A stretch of 64,000 nucleotides of DNA from Verrucomicrobiota bacterium (lineage in GTDB: Bacteria > Verrucomicrobiota > Verrucomicrobiia > Limisphaerales > Pedosphaeraceae). This document shows positions 16,662 through 27,490 of the stretch, piece after piece. The notes below the pieces were generated by a model. It was not told where the DNA came from. It worked only from the letters and a program-made list of their open reading frames with translations, and searched no databases. Numbering within the stretch: position 1 is the first letter of the stretch; every line of letters begins with the position of its first letter. A program made the translations under genes and the position numbers. Where the stretch lies: the NCBI GenBank assembly GCA_021325145.1, contig JAJPHR010000077.1:115342-179341 (forward strand), in the 5' to 3' direction.

Positions 16662-16955
16662 ATGGCACTGAATGTTAAACCGCTCGGCGACCGGATCCTC
16701 GTGGAACCCGTCGAAGAGAAGGAAGTCAAAAAAGGCGGGATCATCATTCCCGATTCCGCCAAGGAAAAACCCATGGAAAGCCTCGTCGTGGCGCTCGGCA
16801 CCGGCAAGACCGACGACAATGGCAAGAAACTTCCTTTCGAAGTCAAGAAGGGCGACCGCGTGCTCGTCAGCAAATACGGCGGCACGGAAATCAAACTGGA
16901 CGGCAAGGAATACAAAATCCTCAGCTCGGACGACATCCTCGCCGTCATCGAATAA
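16662..16955 (+). CDS. groES: Co-chaperonin GroES
   Basis: 97 residues, the usual Cpn10 length. It begins MALNVKPLGDRILVEPVEE, has the mobile loop around 18-33 (KEVKKGGIIIPDSAKEK) and ends LSSDDILAVIE. It forms the heptameric lid on GroEL. It lies 43 bases upstream of groEL and the two are surely one operon. The 40 bases before the ATG are almost only A and C (words such as AAACAAACACAAAG) with no Shine-Dalgarno, a strikingly unstructured leader. Confidence 0.96.
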   Translation: MALNVKPLGDRILVEPVEEKEVKKGGIIIPDSAKEKPMESLVVALGTGKTDDNGKKLPFEVKKGDRVLVSKYGGTEIKLDGKEYKILSSDDILAVIE

Positions 16956-16998
16956 CAGCTTCACCTCAACTCACAACACTTAAAACTCAAATTATAAT

Positions 16999-18636
<1,638 letters not shown>

Positions 18637-18669
18637 GCCGTTCCTGAATCGAGGAACCGAACAGACAAC

Positions 18670-18705
18670 AGCGGGGTTGGATGCACGCCAACCCCGCTTT
18701 CTTTT
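18670..18705 (+). terminator. Strong rho-independent terminator after groEL
   Basis: AGCGGGGTTGG and CCAACCCCGCT pair perfectly (11 bp, 7-base loop) and are followed by TTCTTTTT. It lies 34 bases after the groEL stop. Confidence 0.9.
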
Positions 18706-18767
18706 TGTCCTTTTGTCGCTCAGCCCTTCCCGCGCGGCTTACCTGGCTTGAAAATAGAGCAGGCGGT

Positions 18768-20495
18768 TCACACCGGCAGCGTGATACTGATCGTTGTCCC
18801 ACGTCCCGGCGCTGATTTGATCTTCAGCTTCCCACGATGCGTTTCCACCACCCGGCCCACAATCGCCAGCCCCAATCCCGTCCCTTTGGCCTTGGTAGTG
18901 GTCAGCACGGAAGTAAACGCACGCTTGCGCTGCTCTTCAGTCATTCCTTCCCCTGAATCGCCGAACTCAACGATCACATGCGTTGGACGGTCTATGTCAC
19001 CCGGAAGCCGCAGCGTCCGTGAAGTAACGGAGAGCTTCCCGCCATTGGGCATCGCTTCAGCAGCGTTGAGGATCAGATTGAGAAAAGCCTGTTCCAACTG
19101 CGTGGCATCCGCCATGACCGCGGGCAAATCCGACGCCAGCTTTTGGATCAGTTGAATGTTCTGATTGCGCAGCTTGTGGCGGACGAGCAGGCCGAGTTCC
19201 TCGATCAATTCGTTCAGCTTGACCGGCTGCAGATCCGGCTCGGTGGTGCGCGCAAACGCCAGGATTTGTTCGACGATTTTGTTGAGCAGTTCCATCTTCT
19301 CGCCGATGATTTGCGCGTCCTTGTTGCGCGGATCGCCCTTCGTGAATTTCAAATCCAGCGAGTGATACAACATCTTCATCACCGTCAGCGGGTTGCGAAT
19401 TTCGTGGGCCACTTCCGCCGCGAGCAACCCCAGCGCGGACAGCTTCTCGTTCTGGCGCAACTGCTCCTCCACGTCCACCACCCGCTCGTACAAGCGCGCC
19501 TTCTCAATGGCGATGGCCGACAACTCCGCCAGCGCGGAGAGAATGCGCACCTCTTCGTCGGAAAATTTGTACGGGCGGTCCATGTAAACGCTGAGCGTGC
19601 CGATGGATTCACCGGCAAAGACCAAAGGCACGCTGAGCAGCGAGACCAAACCTTCCTCGCGCGCGACCTCCGTGCTTTGATAACGGTTGGACACCTGCAC
19701 ATTCTCGACCTGAATGGGCTTGCGCCGGCGGACTACCGTGCCGAGGAGGCTGTCCGTGACGCCGAGCCGGGGTTTTTTCAGGTAGGCTTCGCCCGCGCCA
19801 TAACTGGCCCGCAACTCCAGCCATTCCCGGTTCTCGTCGAGCATGAGCAACGAGCACATTTTTGCCTGCACCATGCGGCAGGCCTCGCGTGTAATCACGC
19901 GCAACGCGTCGTCCAGGTTCAACGCGGAGTTGATTGTTCGACCCACACCCGCCAGGGTTTCGAAGAGACGGGCCTTCAACCGAAGTTGTTCGTACAGCCA
20001 GGTGTTTTGAATGACCCTGGCTGCGGACAGCGCCAGCGCCTCAAGTAATTCCTGGTCCGATGCGCTGAAGGCGTCCTTGCGGTCCGAATCAACGTTGAGC
20101 ACGCCGCGCACGGTGCCGTTGACCACCAGCGGCACCGCCAGTTCGGACCGCACATGCTCGCGCACTTTGACATAGCGCGGATGTTGCGTAACGTCGCCCG
20201 AACGCACCGGCTGGCCTTTGAGCGCCACCCATCCGGTGATGCCTTCACCGACGCGCAGCTTGAGATTTGCGGCGTTCGGCGGAAGTCCCATGGACGCGTG
20301 GATTTCCAAAAAGCCGGACGTGGGATTGATCAACACCACCGACCCGCTCGACGCCCGCATCACGAGGACAGTTTGATCGAGAATCAATTGCAGCGCTTCC
20401 TGCGGATCGAGTGTCGAATGAATGACATTCCCGACCTGGTAAAGCAGGTCCAACCGGGCATAACGCGCCTTCAGTTCGGCCACTTCGTCACTCAT
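18768..20495 (-). CDS. Cytoplasmic sensor histidine kinase with two GAF domains
   Basis: 575 residues with no membrane span. A short N-terminal coil is followed by GAF 1 (about 20-165) and GAF 2 (about 180-335). The dimerisation/phosphoacceptor region has EVAHEIRNPLT with His364, and the ATPase domain has an N-box (Asn477), DSGEG at 513-517 and GTGLGLA near 538. It would sense a small cytoplasmic ligand or redox state and phosphorylate a response regulator that is not next to it, so it is an orphan kinase here. It converges with groEL. Confidence 0.9.
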   Translation of the reverse strand: MSDEVAELKARYARLDLLYQVGNVIHSTLDPQEALQLILDQTVLVMRASSGSVVLINPTSGFLEIHASMGLPPNAANLKLRVGEGITGWVALKGQPVRSGDVTQHPRYVKVREHVRSELAVPLVVNGTVRGVLNVDSDRKDAFSASDQELLEALALSAARVIQNTWLYEQLRLKARLFETLAGVGRTINSALNLDDALRVITREACRMVQAKMCSLLMLDENREWLELRASYGAGEAYLKKPRLGVTDSLLGTVVRRRKPIQVENVQVSNRYQSTEVAREEGLVSLLSVPLVFAGESIGTLSVYMDRPYKFSDEEVRILSALAELSAIAIEKARLYERVVDVEEQLRQNEKLSALGLLAAEVAHEIRNPLTVMKMLYHSLDLKFTKGDPRNKDAQIIGEKMELLNKIVEQILAFARTTEPDLQPVKLNELIEELGLLVRHKLRNQNIQLIQKLASDLPAVMADATQLEQAFLNLILNAAEAMPNGGKLSVTSRTLRLPGDIDRPTHVIVEFGDSGEGMTEEQRKRAFTSVLTTTKAKGTGLGLAIVGRVVETHRGKLKIKSAPGRGTTISITLPV

Positions 20496-20566
20496 GTTTT
20501 TGATTGATGATGCTTACAACTCCGGCGGGCATCCAAGCGCTTTCGGGCATGGTTTTGCTGGCGGGA

Positions 20567-20584
20567 CGGGCAGTCCTCTGCCCG
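20567..20584. repeat. REP-like hairpin, loop TCCT
   Basis: CGGGCAG-TCCT-CTGCCCG is a perfect 7-bp stem with a TCCT loop. The same stem end and loop (CAG-TCCT-CTG) recur at 57431-57452, and a longer-loop variant lies at 58105-58127. Confidence 0.55.
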
Positions 20585-20666
20585 CCGCCCGTACGTACGC
20601 CCAATACGGCGCGCACGGAGCGCCGCGCCCTGCCTGGATCTGCGGCGCTGTCCGGATACGCCTTCA

Positions 20667-21800
20667 TCATCTCACGCGCAACGTCATCCATAAACCGGTG
20701 AGTCCAAAGGAAATGTTCGGCAGCCACGCCGCAATCCAGGCCGGCAGATAACCGCCCGTGCCCAATGCCAGCCCGAGCCGTTGCAAGATAAAATAGCAGA
20801 AACAAATGACGATGGCGCTGGCGACCCCAACGAACACATTGCGCCGTCCCGAAGCCGCGCCGAATGGAATTGCCACCAGCACCACCACGAGGCAGGTCCA
20901 CGGTTTTGCGAGGCGGTCCTGCAACTGGGTGTGAAGCCAGAATCTATCCTTCGAGCCCAGATCAGGGTGAAGGTTAAGATAATCAAGGATTTCAACAATC
21001 GGCATTTCCACGGAGCGCACCGCTTTGTTGGCACCCGCGTTCTGCCGGCGGTTGATCTGCATCTCGCGTCTGAATTGGTCCGGCGTCTCGGTATAATCAG
21101 GCATTGCGAGACTATTGGTTTCCAACGAGAGCACCGCGAACGAACCAGGCGCATTTGTGCGGACCTGCGCGTCATAAAACATCCAAACGCCGCCGAGATA
21201 CTCTCCGCGCCTGGCCATCAACGAACGGCCCGAACCGTCGGGAAATTTCTCGTCCACGTGCGGCGAAACCATGGCATGAGTCCGGGTGTCGTACGACCCG
21301 ATGACCCAGAATCGGCCATCGCGCCCGTTCCGGAAAGCGAAGTTCTTCTGCACCTCCTTGTTCGGGCGGTCGGCGTGTTTTTCCGGGCGGCGATCCATGG
21401 TTTCAATCTGGTCGGCCAGTTCCGAGTTGTCCGGCACCAGTTTCTCGTTCATCGCGAGCACCCCGAAACTGAAGAGCAGCCCCACGGAAAAGTAAGGCAG
21501 GCAAATCCGCCACAAACCCTGGCCCGCGGCGCGAATGGCCGTCAACTCGTTGTGCCGCGCATGGTTTGTGAGCGTGTATAACAACGAGCACAACAGCACG
21601 ATGGGCAGGATCAACACCAAAAATTCCGGCAACCGGTACCAGTAAAGCCGCGCCACGTCTCTCACCTGCAATTGCTGCTCCTGGAAATGCGAGAGCGATC
21701 CAAAAAGATCGAAGGCAATCCAGAAAATCAGGAAGGCGCCCAGGCAAACACCGATGGGGATCAGCAGCTCACGCAACAAATAGCGGTCAAGCAGACGCAT
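20667..21800 (-). CDS. LptF/LptG-family permease
   Basis: 377 residues. Three N-terminal spans, a large periplasmic beta-jellyroll region (about 110-270) and three C-terminal spans match the LptF/LptG lipopolysaccharide-export permeases, which with LptB2 extract LPS from the inner membrane. Motifs include the N-terminal RLLDRYLLREL, LPEFLVLILPIVLLCSLLYT, and the C-terminal WTCLVVVLVAIPFGA. Only one permease is present here; its partner and lptB are elsewhere. LptF and LptG cannot be told apart by eye. It lies downstream of sufC on the same strand but is separated by a 220-base gap with a repeat. Confidence 0.85.
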   Translation of the reverse strand: MRLLDRYLLRELLIPIGVCLGAFLIFWIAFDLFGSLSHFQEQQLQVRDVARLYWYRLPEFLVLILPIVLLCSLLYTLTNHARHNELTAIRAAGQGLWRICLPYFSVGLLFSFGVLAMNEKLVPDNSELADQIETMDRRPEKHADRPNKEVQKNFAFRNGRDGRFWVIGSYDTRTHAMVSPHVDEKFPDGSGRSLMARRGEYLGGVWMFYDAQVRTNAPGSFAVLSLETNSLAMPDYTETPDQFRREMQINRRQNAGANKAVRSVEMPIVEILDYLNLHPDLGSKDRFWLHTQLQDRLAKPWTCLVVVLVAIPFGAASGRRNVFVGVASAIVICFCYFILQRLGLALGTGGYLPAWIAAWLPNISFGLTGLWMTLRVR

Positions 21801-21860
21801 GCAACCTGCAGGCTATCCGTCGCGCCTGTTGAAAGCAAGTCGGGCTGGACGGTTCCCCAA

Positions 21861-21945
21861 CGCCAGGATCCAGGCACCAAGCTCCAGAAAAGCACAAAAC
21901 TTCAAGCACCAATCCCTGCCTGGCGTTTGTTGTTTGGAGTTTTTC
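21861..21945. repeat. Degenerate hairpin-forming intergenic repeat (CGCCAGAAAAACTCCAA type)
   Basis: Words such as CCAGAAAAGC, GCACCAA and, on the other strand, CACCAGAAAAACTCC occur as an imperfect inverted repeat. The same vocabulary makes up a longer and cleaner palindrome at 37746-37884. It lies between sufC and the LptF/G-type gene. Confidence 0.5.
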
Positions 21946-22020
21946 TGGTGTTTGCGGCGGGATTGCGAAGATCCCCCGTCTCTCGAACGATTTTCCCAAC
22001 CTCAACCGCCCGCGTTCTTC

Positions 22021-22794
22021 TCATACCCCCGCCACCGATTCATGCTGGATGATCCAATCGTAGCCCTTTTCCTCCAATTCCAGCGCCAACGCCTTGGTTC
22101 CGGTGCGCACGATGCGTCCGTCATAGAGCACGTGCACGAAATCGGGGACGATGTAGTTCAACAGTCGCTGGTAGTGAGTAATCACGAGTTGTGAATTGTC
22201 CGGGCGTTTGAGCTTGTTGACTCCGCTCGAAACCACCTTGAGCGCGTCGATGTCCAGACCCGAATCCGTTTCATCCAGGATGGCAAGCTTTGGTTCGAGT
22301 ACCGCCATCTGGAAAATTTCGTTGCGTTTCTTTTCGCCGCCGGAAAACCCTTCGTTCACCGCTCGTTTCAACAAGGTTTCGTCGAGTTCAAGCAGCTTCA
22401 TTTTTTGCTTCACCACCGCGAGAAATTCCATGGCATCCAGCTCAGCCTGCCCATTGTGCTTGCGAATCTCGTTCAGTGCCGCCTTCAAAAAGTAGGTGCT
22501 GTTCACGCCCGGAATTTCAACCGGATATTGGAACGCCAGGAACACCCCTTCGCGCGCGCGCTCTTCGGGATCCATTTCGAGCAAATCCTTGCCGTAGTAA
22601 AGCACCTGTCCCTCCGTCACGTCATACCCATCGCGCCCGGCGAGGATGGCCGCCAGCGTGCTCTTGCCGCTGCCATTCGGGCCCATCACCGCGTGGACTT
22701 CGCCGGCGTTGATGGTCAGGTTGATGCCCTTAAGGATGTTTTTACTCTCCACTCCAGCGTGGAGGTTCTTGATTTCAAGCATGGGTGCGTTCAT
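22021..22794 (-). CDS. sufC: Fe-S cluster assembly ATPase SufC
   Basis: 257 residues, an ABC-type ATPase without membrane domain. Walker A is GPNGSGKST (about 38-46), the signature is GFSGGEKKRNEIFQM and Walker B is LAILDETDSGLD, the last two being characteristic of SufC. It powers the SufB-SufC-SufD scaffold that builds Fe-S clusters. It lies 71 bases downstream of sufB. No sufD or sufS follows, which is unusual; those partners must lie elsewhere or be absent. Confidence 0.95.
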   Translation of the reverse strand: MNAPMLEIKNLHAGVESKNILKGINLTINAGEVHAVMGPNGSGKSTLAAILAGRDGYDVTEGQVLYYGKDLLEMDPEERAREGVFLAFQYPVEIPGVNSTYFLKAALNEIRKHNGQAELDAMEFLAVVKQKMKLLELDETLLKRAVNEGFSGGEKKRNEIFQMAVLEPKLAILDETDSGLDIDALKVVSSGVNKLKRPDNSQLVITHYQRLLNYIVPDFVHVLYDGRIVRTGTKALALELEEKGYDWIIQHESVAGV

Positions 22795-22865
22795 CAGTTT
22801 TCAGTTTCGTGAGAGTTCAAAATTAGGAATCGAGTGCGCGTCGAAAACGGTGAGTCGGAGTCCGC

Positions 22866-24314
22866 TCAACCAACGCTGCCTTCCAGGCTCACGCCCAGCA
22901 GTTTTTGCGCTTCAACGGCAAATTCCATCGGCAATTCCTTGAACACTTCCTTGCAGAACCCGTTTACGATCATGTTCACGGCGTCCTGCGTCGAGATGCC
23001 GCGCTGATTGCAATAGAAAATCTGGTCTTCGCCGATCTTCGATGTGGAGGCCTCGTGCTCGATGCGGCCGGTCGTGTTCTTCACCTCGATGTAGGGAAAC
23101 GTGTGCGCGCCGCATTTGTCGCCGATCAGCAGCGAATCGCACTGCGAGAAGTTGCGCGCGTTCTCCGCGTTCTTGAGGATTTTCACCAGGCCGCGATAAC
23201 TGTTCTGTCCCCGTCCGGCTGCGATGCCCTTGGAGATGATCGTGCTGCGGGTGTTTTTGCCGAGGTGGATCATCTTTGTCCCGGTGTCGGCCTGTTGATA
23301 GTTATTCGTCAGCGCCACGGAGTAAAACTCTCCGATGGAATTGTCCCCTTGCAGAATGACGCTCGGATATTTCCACGTGATCGCCGAGCCGGTTTCGACC
23401 TGAGTCCAGGAAATCTTCGAGTTTTCGCCGAGGCATTTGCCGCGCTTGGTCACGAAGTTATAGATGCCGCCCACGCCGTTCTTGTCGCCGGGATACCAAT
23501 TCTGAACGGTTGAGTACTTAATCTGCGACTTCCGACCGAGCGCAATCAACTCGACCACCGCCGCGTGCAACTGGTTTTCGTCCCGCATCGGCGCCGTGCA
23601 ACCTTCCAGGTAACTGACATAAGCGCCTTCCTCTGCGATGATCAGCGTGCGCTCGAATTGCCCCGTATTGGCTGCGTTAATGCGGAAATACGTCGAAAGC
23701 TCCATCGGGCAACGCACGCCTTTGGGGATGTAACAGAACGAACCATCGCTGAACACCGCCGAATTGAGCGCCGCGAAAAAGTTGTCCGTGTACGGCACCA
23801 CCGTGCCCAAATACTTCTCCACGAGTTCGGGATGCTTCTGCACCGCTTCAGTAAACGAACAAAAGATGACCCCGTGCTTCGCCAAGTCTTTTTGGAACGT
23901 CGTCGCCACTGACACGCTGTCCACCACTGCATCGACCGCCACACCGCTCAACCGCTTCTGTTCGTTCAGCGAAATGCCGAGTTTGTCGAACGTCTTCAGC
24001 AGTTCCGGATCAACTTCATCCAGGCTGTTGAGCGTTTTCTTCGGCTTGGGCGCGGCGTAATAGATGGAAGCTTGATAATCGATGGGCGGGTAATGCGCCT
24101 TTTGCCATTTCGGCTCCTTCATCGTCAGCCAATGACGATACGCCTTCAGCCGCCAATCCAGCAGGAACTTGGGTTCGTTCTTCTTCATGGAAATCAAGCG
24201 CACGACATCTTCGTTGAGTCCGGGTGCGATGGTGTCCGTTTCCACGTCGGTGACGAAGCCGTACTTGTATTCCTTATTTACAAATTCTTCGATGGTTTCA
24301 GTAGCCGTGCTCAT
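22866..24314 (-). CDS. sufB: Fe-S cluster assembly scaffold SufB
   Basis: 482 residues, the normal SufB length. Recognised by TDVETDTIAPGLNEDVVR near the N-terminus, the long right-handed beta-helix region (GSFCYIPKGVRCP, EGCTAPMRDENQLHAAVVEL, NGVGGIYNFVTKRG, GDNSIGEFYSVALT) and the C-terminal DQIFYCNQRGIS. With SufC it forms the cluster scaffold in the cytoplasm. It starts 24 bases after the Fur/PerR-type gene, so the regulator and suf genes form one operon and cluster assembly probably answers to iron or peroxide. Confidence 0.96.
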   Translation of the reverse strand: MSTATETIEEFVNKEYKYGFVTDVETDTIAPGLNEDVVRLISMKKNEPKFLLDWRLKAYRHWLTMKEPKWQKAHYPPIDYQASIYYAAPKPKKTLNSLDEVDPELLKTFDKLGISLNEQKRLSGVAVDAVVDSVSVATTFQKDLAKHGVIFCSFTEAVQKHPELVEKYLGTVVPYTDNFFAALNSAVFSDGSFCYIPKGVRCPMELSTYFRINAANTGQFERTLIIAEEGAYVSYLEGCTAPMRDENQLHAAVVELIALGRKSQIKYSTVQNWYPGDKNGVGGIYNFVTKRGKCLGENSKISWTQVETGSAITWKYPSVILQGDNSIGEFYSVALTNNYQQADTGTKMIHLGKNTRSTIISKGIAAGRGQNSYRGLVKILKNAENARNFSQCDSLLIGDKCGAHTFPYIEVKNTTGRIEHEASTSKIGEDQIFYCNQRGISTQDAVNMIVNGFCKEVFKELPMEFAVEAQKLLGVSLEGSVG

Positions 24315-24338
24315 AAAAATCCTTAGATGCCCGTTGAA

Positions 24339-24785
24339 TCACTTGATGGCCTTGCTCGCGCAATCCCGGCAAAGGCCGCGCAGGGAAATATCATACTGCT
24401 TGATCTGGAATCCCTCGGGCACGTTCAGCCCGTGATGGTTTCCCTCTGCCATAAAATCGATGTCATAAACCCCCCCGCATTCCTCGCAGTAAAAATGGCA
24501 ATGCTCCTTCATGTTCGGGCAATACCGGGTGGCGGCGCGATCGAGGTTTACGTGCCGGACCAGCCCGCATTTCACCAGCGCATCCAGGCAATTATAAACC
24601 GTCGCCATCGAGATGTCCGGCATTCCCTGCTTCGACCGCATAAATACTTCCTCGACAGTCGGATGGTCGCGCTTGCCGAGCAGGACGCTGTACACATGCT
24701 GCCGTTGCGGCGTGAACCGAAAGCCGCTTGTCGCCAGCCGCTCGTTTAAACGGTTATCCATTTTGGAGTGGTCAACGGAACTCAT
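24339..24785 (-). CDS. Fur-family regulator, PerR-like
   Basis: 148 residues with the Fur winged helix (TPQRQHVYSVLL, ISMATVYNCLDALVKCGLV) and the metal-binding half. The HCHFYC motif, the structural zinc pair CEEC and a second pair CRDC are all present. By eye alignment to Bacillus PerR, the ligand equivalent to Asp104 is Asp (PerR type, not Glu as in Fur), while the residue equivalent to Asp85 is Cys, which is unusual. A PerR-box-like site lies 43 bases upstream. As first gene of the sufBC operon it likely represses itself and suf in response to peroxide or iron. An internal ATG eight codons in is an alternative start. Confidence 0.88.
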   Translation of the reverse strand: MSSVDHSKMDNRLNERLATSGFRFTPQRQHVYSVLLGKRDHPTVEEVFMRSKQGMPDISMATVYNCLDALVKCGLVRHVNLDRAATRYCPNMKEHCHFYCEECGGVYDIDFMAEGNHHGLNVPEGFQIKQYDISLRGLCRDCASKAIK

Positions 24786-24827
24786 AACTGCTTAAATCTA
24801 CTCTTCCTCGGCAGACCTTGTCAATAT

Positions 24828-24842
24828 TTGGAATAATTCTAA
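24828..24842. promoter_or_regulatory. PerR/Fur-box-like inverted repeat
   Basis: TTGGAATAATTCTAA reads on the other strand as TTAGAATTATTCCAA, a 7-1-7 inverted repeat with one mismatch that matches the Bacillus PerR box TTATAATNATTATAA at 11 of 14 defined positions. It is immediately upstream of a TTGACA (minus strand, 24824-24819) serving the regulator-sufBC operon. Confidence 0.5.
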
Positions 24843-25255
24843 GTCTCATTAAATCCTCGATAATGGACGATCCATTCCTTTCGACTTTGGATTTTGGAAC
24901 CTGGACGTGTCTTCCCAATTTGGCCTTTGGGGATCCAACTTGGGGCCTTGTTATATACCTACCCCGTGGACCCGTCCAAAGACCGGTAAACATTGGGTTT
25001 TCTGCACTTTGAACCCGTCCCAAGGCCTCCCTAATCGTGCTCGTCCTCGTCGTCGTCCTCGATCCGCTCCAGGATTGGTTTTGGGATCCGCCTTCGCTCA
25101 GAAGCTTTGGCCAGGCAAGCCAAAGTTCAAGGTCGGACCGTTTTAAGAGCCCTTATTCTTCAGTATTCTGACCAAGCAAGCGACGTACTGGCAGTCTTTT
25201 AGGGACGATCGACAAGACCAAGCCTCCTCACCTTGCGAACGGAGTCATCGCTGTT
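24843..25255. other. Intergenic region with repeats between the suf operon and a kinase gene
   Basis: About 400 bases without a gene. It contains degenerate words (CCAACTTGGGGCC, GGATTTTGGAACC) resembling other intergenic repeats, and the CTCGTC-rich tract at 25031-25070. No protein-like frame was found. Confidence 0.5.
25031..25070. repeat. CTCGTC/GTCGTC-rich intergenic repeat, copy 1
   Basis: A trinucleotide-like tract (TCGTGCTCGTCCTCGTCGTC then GTCCTCGATCC) preceded by CTAA. Close copies lie at 51606-51645 and 54041-54135. All three are in gaps between genes. Confidence 0.6.
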
Positions 25256-25281
25256 GATTTTGCAAAACCATGACAATTCTC
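25256..25281. promoter_or_regulatory. 26-base shared upstream element, copy 1 (before kinase gene)
   Basis: The 26 bases from GATTTTGCAA to GACAATTCTC recur with one mismatch at 28260-28285 in front of the ankyrin-SLBB gene. Here the element ends 43 bases before the kinase ATG. It is a candidate binding site for the response regulator encoded in this operon. Confidence 0.55.
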
Positions 25282-25324
25282 CCCGCCTTCACAGCCAATC
25301 TGGTATGAATTGGCTGAATTTCAA

Positions 25325-27490
25325 ATGGATCGGTCCCGTTCAGAGCGCAAGCCAACCTTCTTCTGGCAGGGGGTGCTGATCATTTTGCCGGTGATTGCGT
25401 TGGCAATCGTCGGTTTCGCTTCATTGCGCCAGGATAAACGGCTGGCGGAAGAGGAAGCAAGAGACCTGGGCGCGTCCATGGCACGGCGGCTGGCTCAGAC
25501 GATTGCTGATGGCGCTGGACGGCAATTGGCAGACTACCGCAACTTCAACGCCGAACTGCATGCCCGCCGGGAGGTTTCCCTGGGCCTCGGGGAATGGAGT
25601 GGCAATTCCGACCGGGAATCGGTCGAGCAGCATCTTCAAACATGGAAACAGGCAAACCCTGATATGGATCTGTCCGCGATGCCTTTATCCGATGGCCTGG
25701 TCAGCACGCGTCCGGGGGACACAAGAAATTTGGCGCTGACCCAGGAATATCCATTGGCGCCACAGCCCCCGGAGTGGGTCGGGCAACTGGCTCCGGCACA
25801 AGCTCAATTGTGGCAGGAGGCGGCCAAGGCAGAATTTGGTCTGGCCGACTGGGCGGCGGCGCAGTCCGCCATTGAAAAATTCGTTGCTACCGAACTACCC
25901 ATCGGGGCGCGCGCGAATGCGGAGTATCGACTGCTGTGCTTGAAAACGCGGAATCTTCCTGCCAGTGAAGCAGCCAGGCAATTCGCTGAGTCAGATTTGG
26001 CCAGGTCGGACCAACTCACGGAAACGGGGCTGCCAGTCGGGCAACTCGTTTGCTATCACGCATTACGATTAATGGCCGATCACGCGGGATTGCCGGACAA
26101 GTTCCTCCACACCCTCGCATGGTCGATCGCCTATCGGCCATCCATTTTCTCCCCCCGATTGATTGCGGAAGCACAACGCGTTGACGAATTGGCATCGCCG
26201 AAGTCAGAAACCCGCGCCGCTACTCTCAAAGCGTGGTGGGATTCTGCGGATGAAACCCGCCGGGCAGTGCGGAACTTCCGGGAACAGTATGCGATCAGCC
26301 AATGGACTAACACACTGTTTTGGGTCAAGCAACCCGACGACGACTTCCTGCTCGTCCTCGCCGATGCACGCCCCGAGCCCTCCTCATCGTCAACCAATTA
26401 CCACCTCCTTCTGTTTCCCAAGGCCGTGGTGCTCAAAGCAATAGATGAAGCCGTCGTCAAGGCGGACCTTTCCATCCCACCTTATGCCATTGCGACGATG
26501 GAAATCGGCGGACGTGAACTGGCTTTACGCGGCCAGACGATCTCGCCAGCAGTGGAGGCATCTTCGCCCGCGCTTCTGGGTGAAGCCGTCACGCGCCTGT
26601 CAGAGCTCAGCGCTCAGAGCGTTCCGTTTCGCGTACGTTTGCTTCTGGCCAAGGCAGACATCCTCTATGCCCGTCAACGCCAGCGCGCGCTCATGTTCGG
26701 CTCGCTCATCGCGGTCGCCGCCGTCGCCGCCTTGATCGGGTTCTTTGCCGCCCGGCGCGCCTTTCATCGCCAGCTTCATCTCAGCGAAATGAAAAGCAAC
26801 TTCGTTTCCAGCGTCTCCCATGAGTTGCGCGCGCCCATTGCCTCCGTGCGGCTAATGGCCGAGGGTCTCGAACGCGGGAAGGTGCAGGACCCTAAAAAGC
26901 AAAATGAATATTTCCGTTTTATCGTGCAGGAATGCCGCCGCCTTTCCTCGCTCATCGAAAACGTGCTCGACTTCTCCCGCATCGAACAAGGCCGCAAGCA
27001 GTACGAATTCGAACCCACCGATGCCGTGGCACTCGTCCAACAAACCGTCAAGCTGATGGAAACCTACGCGGCAGAGCAGCAGGTCAAACTCGTGCTTCAA
27101 ATCACTGGCGACCCGTTTCCGTTCGAAATGGACGGCAAAGCCATGCAGCAGGCTCTGATCAACCTCCTCGACAACGCCATCAAACATTCTCCCAAAGGTT
27201 CAGCCATCTCGATTGGTTTGGAATTCGAGCAATCTACAGTTTGCCCGGTCCTTCGCTTTTGGGTGGAAGACCGGGGGGAAGGTATTCCGCAGGCTGAACA
27301 TGAGAAAATCTTCGAGCGGTTCTACCGGCTCGGTTCCGAACTGCGCCGCGAAACCCAGGGCGTCGGTATCGGCTTGAGCATCGTCCAACACATCGTGCAG
27401 GCGCATGCAGGGACGATTCAGGTCCGCAGCGCTCCGGGCGAGGGCAGCCGCTTCACCATCGAACTGCCGCTGAAGCGGAATCAACCATGA
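25325..27490 (+). CDS. Membrane sensor histidine kinase
   Basis: 721 residues from the ATG at 25325 (a TTG five codons earlier is also possible). One span lies near 13-34, then a periplasmic sensor of about 420 residues with no recognised domain, a second span near 456-476, a HisKA region with SVSHELRAPI (His about 499) and a HATPase domain with NLLDNAIKHS, DRGEGI and GVGIGLSIV. It detects an unknown extracytoplasmic signal and should phosphorylate the overlapping response regulator. The large helical sensor domain is typical of Verrucomicrobia-style kinases that lack a named domain. Confidence 0.88.
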   Translation: MDRSRSERKPTFFWQGVLIILPVIALAIVGFASLRQDKRLAEEEARDLGASMARRLAQTIADGAGRQLADYRNFNAELHARREVSLGLGEWSGNSDRESVEQHLQTWKQANPDMDLSAMPLSDGLVSTRPGDTRNLALTQEYPLAPQPPEWVGQLAPAQAQLWQEAAKAEFGLADWAAAQSAIEKFVATELPIGARANAEYRLLCLKTRNLPASEAARQFAESDLARSDQLTETGLPVGQLVCYHALRLMADHAGLPDKFLHTLAWSIAYRPSIFSPRLIAEAQRVDELASPKSETRAATLKAWWDSADETRRAVRNFREQYAISQWTNTLFWVKQPDDDFLLVLADARPEPSSSSTNYHLLLFPKAVVLKAIDEAVVKADLSIPPYAIATMEIGGRELALRGQTISPAVEASSPALLGEAVTRLSELSAQSVPFRVRLLLAKADILYARQRQRALMFGSLIAVAAVAALIGFFAARRAFHRQLHLSEMKSNFVSSVSHELRAPIASVRLMAEGLERGKVQDPKKQNEYFRFIVQECRRLSSLIENVLDFSRIEQGRKQYEFEPTDAVALVQQTVKLMETYAAEQQVKLVLQITGDPFPFEMDGKAMQQALINLLDNAIKHSPKGSAISIGLEFEQSTVCPVLRFWVEDRGEGIPQAEHEKIFERFYRLGSELRRETQGVGIGLSIVQHIVQAHAGTIQVRSAPGEGSRFTIELPLKRNQP

